The notes below the pieces were generated by a model. That model made no database searches. It worked only from the letters and a program-made list of their open reading frames with translations, and had not been told where the DNA came from. From a bacterium (GTDB lineage: Bacteria > UBA3054), in contig JAFYIM010000225.1 of the NCBI GenBank assembly GCA_017538635.1, forward strand, positions 1-8,015: DNA of 8,015 nucleotides, in the 5' to 3' direction. Shown piece by piece: positions 6,144 to 8,015 of the stretch (within the stretch, counting starts at the first letter, position 1; every line of letters starts with the position of its first letter). The position numbers and the translations under genes were made by a program.

Positions 6144-6794
6144 TCAGAACTCTACGCCGCCGATGTATTTCATGCCTACGAGCATGACTTTGGTGATTAT
6201 CATTCCGAAGTAGCGCCAGACAGGTGTGTTGATGAGGATTATCATGATGATGAAGCTCACCATGCTGATCTTGCCGTAATATTTCCTGAGATCTTTAGGA
6301 AGGAAATTGAATAAGAGGTGCGAACCGTCCAGGGGCGGAATAGGGAGAAGGTTGAAAAGGCAGAGCATGATGCTCATTCCCACCATAGGCATGATGAGGT
6401 ATTGGAAGAAAAGACTGGCCTGCTGTTCCGGGAGAAATGGGAACAATCTTAAAATGAGAAGCGTGACAATGAAAAGAATGAGGTTGGAAAAGGGGCCGGC
6501 GAGGGAGACGATGATGTCGTCTCTGACGAAATGGCGGAAGTTGTAGGGATTGACCGGGACGGGCTTGCCCCAGCCTACGAGCATAAAGGCGCCTGGGGTG
6601 AAGATATTGATGAGAGGAATAATGAGCGTTCCCCAGATGTCGATGTGAGGGATCGGGCTTAGGGATATCCTGCCCAGATTTTTGGCGGTGTCGTCACCGC
6701 ACCAATGGGCGGCCAGGGCGTGGGCGCTCTCGTGCCAGGCGATATTAAAAAGCAGGATACCGAAAGATATGGCCTTAGCTAAAAGGTCTTCCAT
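6144..6794 (-). CDS. Site-2 protease family (M50) intramembrane zinc metalloprotease
   Basis: A 216-residue polytopic membrane protein. HESAH (21-25) is the zinc-binding HExxH motif inside the first hydrophobic segment, and NLLPIPPLDG (148-157) supplies the third metal ligand, Asp156, in the family's LDG motif. Other hydrophobic segments lie at about 54-74, 93-119, 130-150 and 178-205. No PDZ or CBS domain is present, so this is the small minimal type. Site-2 proteases cut transmembrane segments, often of anti-sigma factors or remnant signal peptides; its substrate cannot be told from sequence. I chose ATG 6794 over the in-frame TTG one codon earlier because ATG overlaps the stop of the flavodiiron gene (TGATG) and no clear ribosome site precedes either, suggesting translational coupling. 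Confidence 0.9.
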   Translation of the reverse strand: MEDLLAKAISFGILLFNIAWHESAHALAAHWCGDDTAKNLGRISLSPIPHIDIWGTLIIPLINIFTPGAFMLVGWGKPVPVNPYNFRHFVRDDIIVSLAGPFSNLILFIVTLLILRLFPFLPEQQASLFFQYLIMPMVGMSIMLCLFNLLPIPPLDGSHLLFNFLPKDLRKYYGKISMVSFIIMIILINTPVWRYFGMIITKVMLVGMKYIGGVEF

Positions 6795-6796
6795 CA
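6792..6796 (-). promoter_or_regulatory. TGATG stop-start overlap coupling the flavodiiron and M50 genes
   Basis: The TGA stop of the flavodiiron gene (6796-6794) shares its A with the ATG of the M50 gene (6794-6792). With no recognisable Shine-Dalgarno sequence upstream, reinitiation by ribosomes finishing the first gene is the likely way the second is translated. Confidence 0.75.
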
Positions 6797-8005
6797 ACTG
6801 ATCTTGGAATTGAGCTCTTTGGCTAAAGTGCGGCCGCTTTCGTAAGCCTCGAGGAGCTTTTCCTCATCGGGGATCATCTTGGCCTGGACGTTGGGAATGA
6901 CAAGAGGAATGCCGGCTTTTTCAAAGTAGCCTTTCAGTTCCTCAAAGGCGAGAAGGTTCCAGCCGTAGGAGCCGAAGATGGCGCCGAGGATGTTCTGGGG
7001 CTTCAGGCCTTTTATGTATGTCATGCAGTCGGCTACCGTCGGGAAGATGCCGTTGTTCATAGTGCAGGAACCGACGGCTAAGGCGCCGGCGTTCATCAGT
7101 TCGCGCATGACTTCGGAGCGGTCGGTGCTTTTGAGGCAGATGACTCTGGGAACGCAGCCTTCCGCTTCAACGCCTTCCGCGAAAGCGGAAGCGAGTTTCT
7201 GGGTGCTGCCCCACATGGTGTCGTAGATGATGACGACTTTTTTGGTGAAGGGCTGGGCGACGTAGTTGTCATACCAGGAAAGAACTTTTTCTATGTCTTC
7301 CTTGGTTCTCCAGACGGGGCCGTGATCGGGAGCGATCATGGCAACGGGAAGGTTCAGGGCCTTGAACTTGGCAAGCGTAGCGCCCACCATTTTGGCGTAA
7401 GGAAGGACGATGTTGGCGAAGTATTTGTCGGATTCTTTTTTCAGGAGCGCAGGGCAGTTCTCGTCGGCGAAAAGTTTCGCGGTGGCGAGGTGCATGCCGA
7501 AAGCGTCCTGAGAAAAGAGAATGTTTCTCTCTTGAAGATAAGAGAACATGCTGTCCGGCCAGTGGATCATCCTGGTCTCTAGGCAAGTCAGATGGAAGTC
7601 ACCTAGGTCGATGGTGCCTTTATCCGGCACCGGTTCAGCGCTGACTTCGCCGTGGAAGAGATCTTGGATCGCTTTTACGCCCATGGGAGAAGCGTAAACT
7701 TTCTCGGGGCTTGCGAGCTTTATCATTTCGGGAAGACAGCCGGTATGGTCGAGTTCGGCGTGGTTGGAAACGATGACGTCGATCTTTTCGGGGTCCACGA
7801 TGGAAGAGATGCGGGAAAGCATCTCTTCCATGTAAGGACGTTTGACAGTGTCGACGAGAGTCACTTTCTCTCCTACGATAAGGAAAGCGTTGTAGGTCGT
7901 GCCGCGTTCCGTTTTATAGCCGTGGAAATCGGCGAGCTGCCAGTCGATGGCGCCCACCCAGTAAACGTTTTCCGCTATTTTTTTAGCGTTGAAAGGCTTC
8001 GTCAT
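6794..8005 (-). CDS. fprA: A-type flavodiiron protein (FprA-like oxygen and/or nitric oxide reductase)
   Basis: A 403-residue cytoplasmic protein, full length for a two-domain flavodiiron protein. The N-terminal metallo-beta-lactamase-like domain (about 1-250) shows every expected diiron ligand: His82, Glu84, Asp86 and His87 region (NHAELDH), His148 (MIHWPDS), Asp167 (SQDAFG) and His228 (PDHGP). The C-terminal flavodoxin-like domain (about 256-400) has the FMN phosphate loop (YDTMWGST, 261-268) and the later GSYGW loop (345-349). There is no rubredoxin or flavin-reductase extension, hence class A, which takes electrons from a separate rubredoxin or similar partner. Family members reduce oxygen to water or NO to nitrous oxide and protect anaerobes; which reaction this one prefers cannot be read here. 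The ATG at 8005 lies 10 bases from the edge, preceded by a weak GAGAAG. It is coupled to the downstream protease gene. Confidence 0.95.
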   Translation of the reverse strand: MTKPFNAKKIAENVYWVGAIDWQLADFHGYKTERGTTYNAFLIVGEKVTLVDTVKRPYMEEMLSRISSIVDPEKIDVIVSNHAELDHTGCLPEMIKLASPEKVYASPMGVKAIQDLFHGEVSAEPVPDKGTIDLGDFHLTCLETRMIHWPDSMFSYLQERNILFSQDAFGMHLATAKLFADENCPALLKKESDKYFANIVLPYAKMVGATLAKFKALNLPVAMIAPDHGPVWRTKEDIEKVLSWYDNYVAQPFTKKVVIIYDTMWGSTQKLASAFAEGVEAEGCVPRVICLKSTDRSEVMRELMNAGALAVGSCTMNNGIFPTVADCMTYIKGLKPQNILGAIFGSYGWNLLAFEELKGYFEKAGIPLVIPNVQAKMIPDEEKLLEAYESGRTLAKELNSKIS

Positions 8006-8015
8006 CTGTCTTCTC

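Noticed and set aside
7269..7586. Minus-strand frame of 105 codons within the flavodiiron gene
   Set aside because: A shadow frame; the flavodiiron frame has all its metal ligands across this stretch.

Overview
The window carries genes only on the minus strand, read from the right edge to the left, and both ends are open. From right to left it holds an A-type flavodiiron protein (8005-6794), a small site-2 (M50) membrane protease (6794-6144), a 113-base gap with a plausible promoter, and three paralogous exported proteins in tandem: C (6030-4354), B (4326-2647) and A (2620 to the left edge). The gaps C-B and B-A are 27 and 26 bases, so C, B and A look like one operon. No stretch over 300 bases lacks a gene, and I see no tRNA, rRNA, insertion sequence or CRISPR array.

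A, B and C share an unusual plan. Each has an N-terminal signal peptide, a roughly 110-residue beta-rich region, a complete PEP-CTERM-like sorting signal (PEP, hydrophobic stretch, basic cluster) in the interior, then at once a second signal-peptide-like segment ending in AxA, a second beta-rich region with a conserved Trp-Pro motif, and a C-terminal SUMF1/FGE-sulfatase-type domain. They read like a PEP-CTERM protein fused in frame to a separately exported SUMF1 protein. Gene A has a second tandem SUMF1 unit after an Asp-rich linker. The family's catalytic cysteine pair appears absent, so these are better seen as surface or ligand-binding C-type-lectin-fold proteins than as active formylglycine-generating enzymes.

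At the left edge gene A stops looking like itself. Within about the last 100 bases the SUMF1 homology ends and another minus-strand frame encodes the recognition-helix half of an XRE/Cro-C1 helix-turn-helix protein. Here GC is 72% and 30 of 31 third codon positions are G or C. This is either an assembly chimera at a contig end or a real recombination junction.

The flavodiiron protein points to an anaerobe or microaerophile. The PEP-CTERM signals, SUMF1 paralogues and this type of N-terminal beta domain fit the PVC group, perhaps Kiritimatiellota or Lentisphaerota from gut or sediment. That placement is inference from remembered family features, not from a search.
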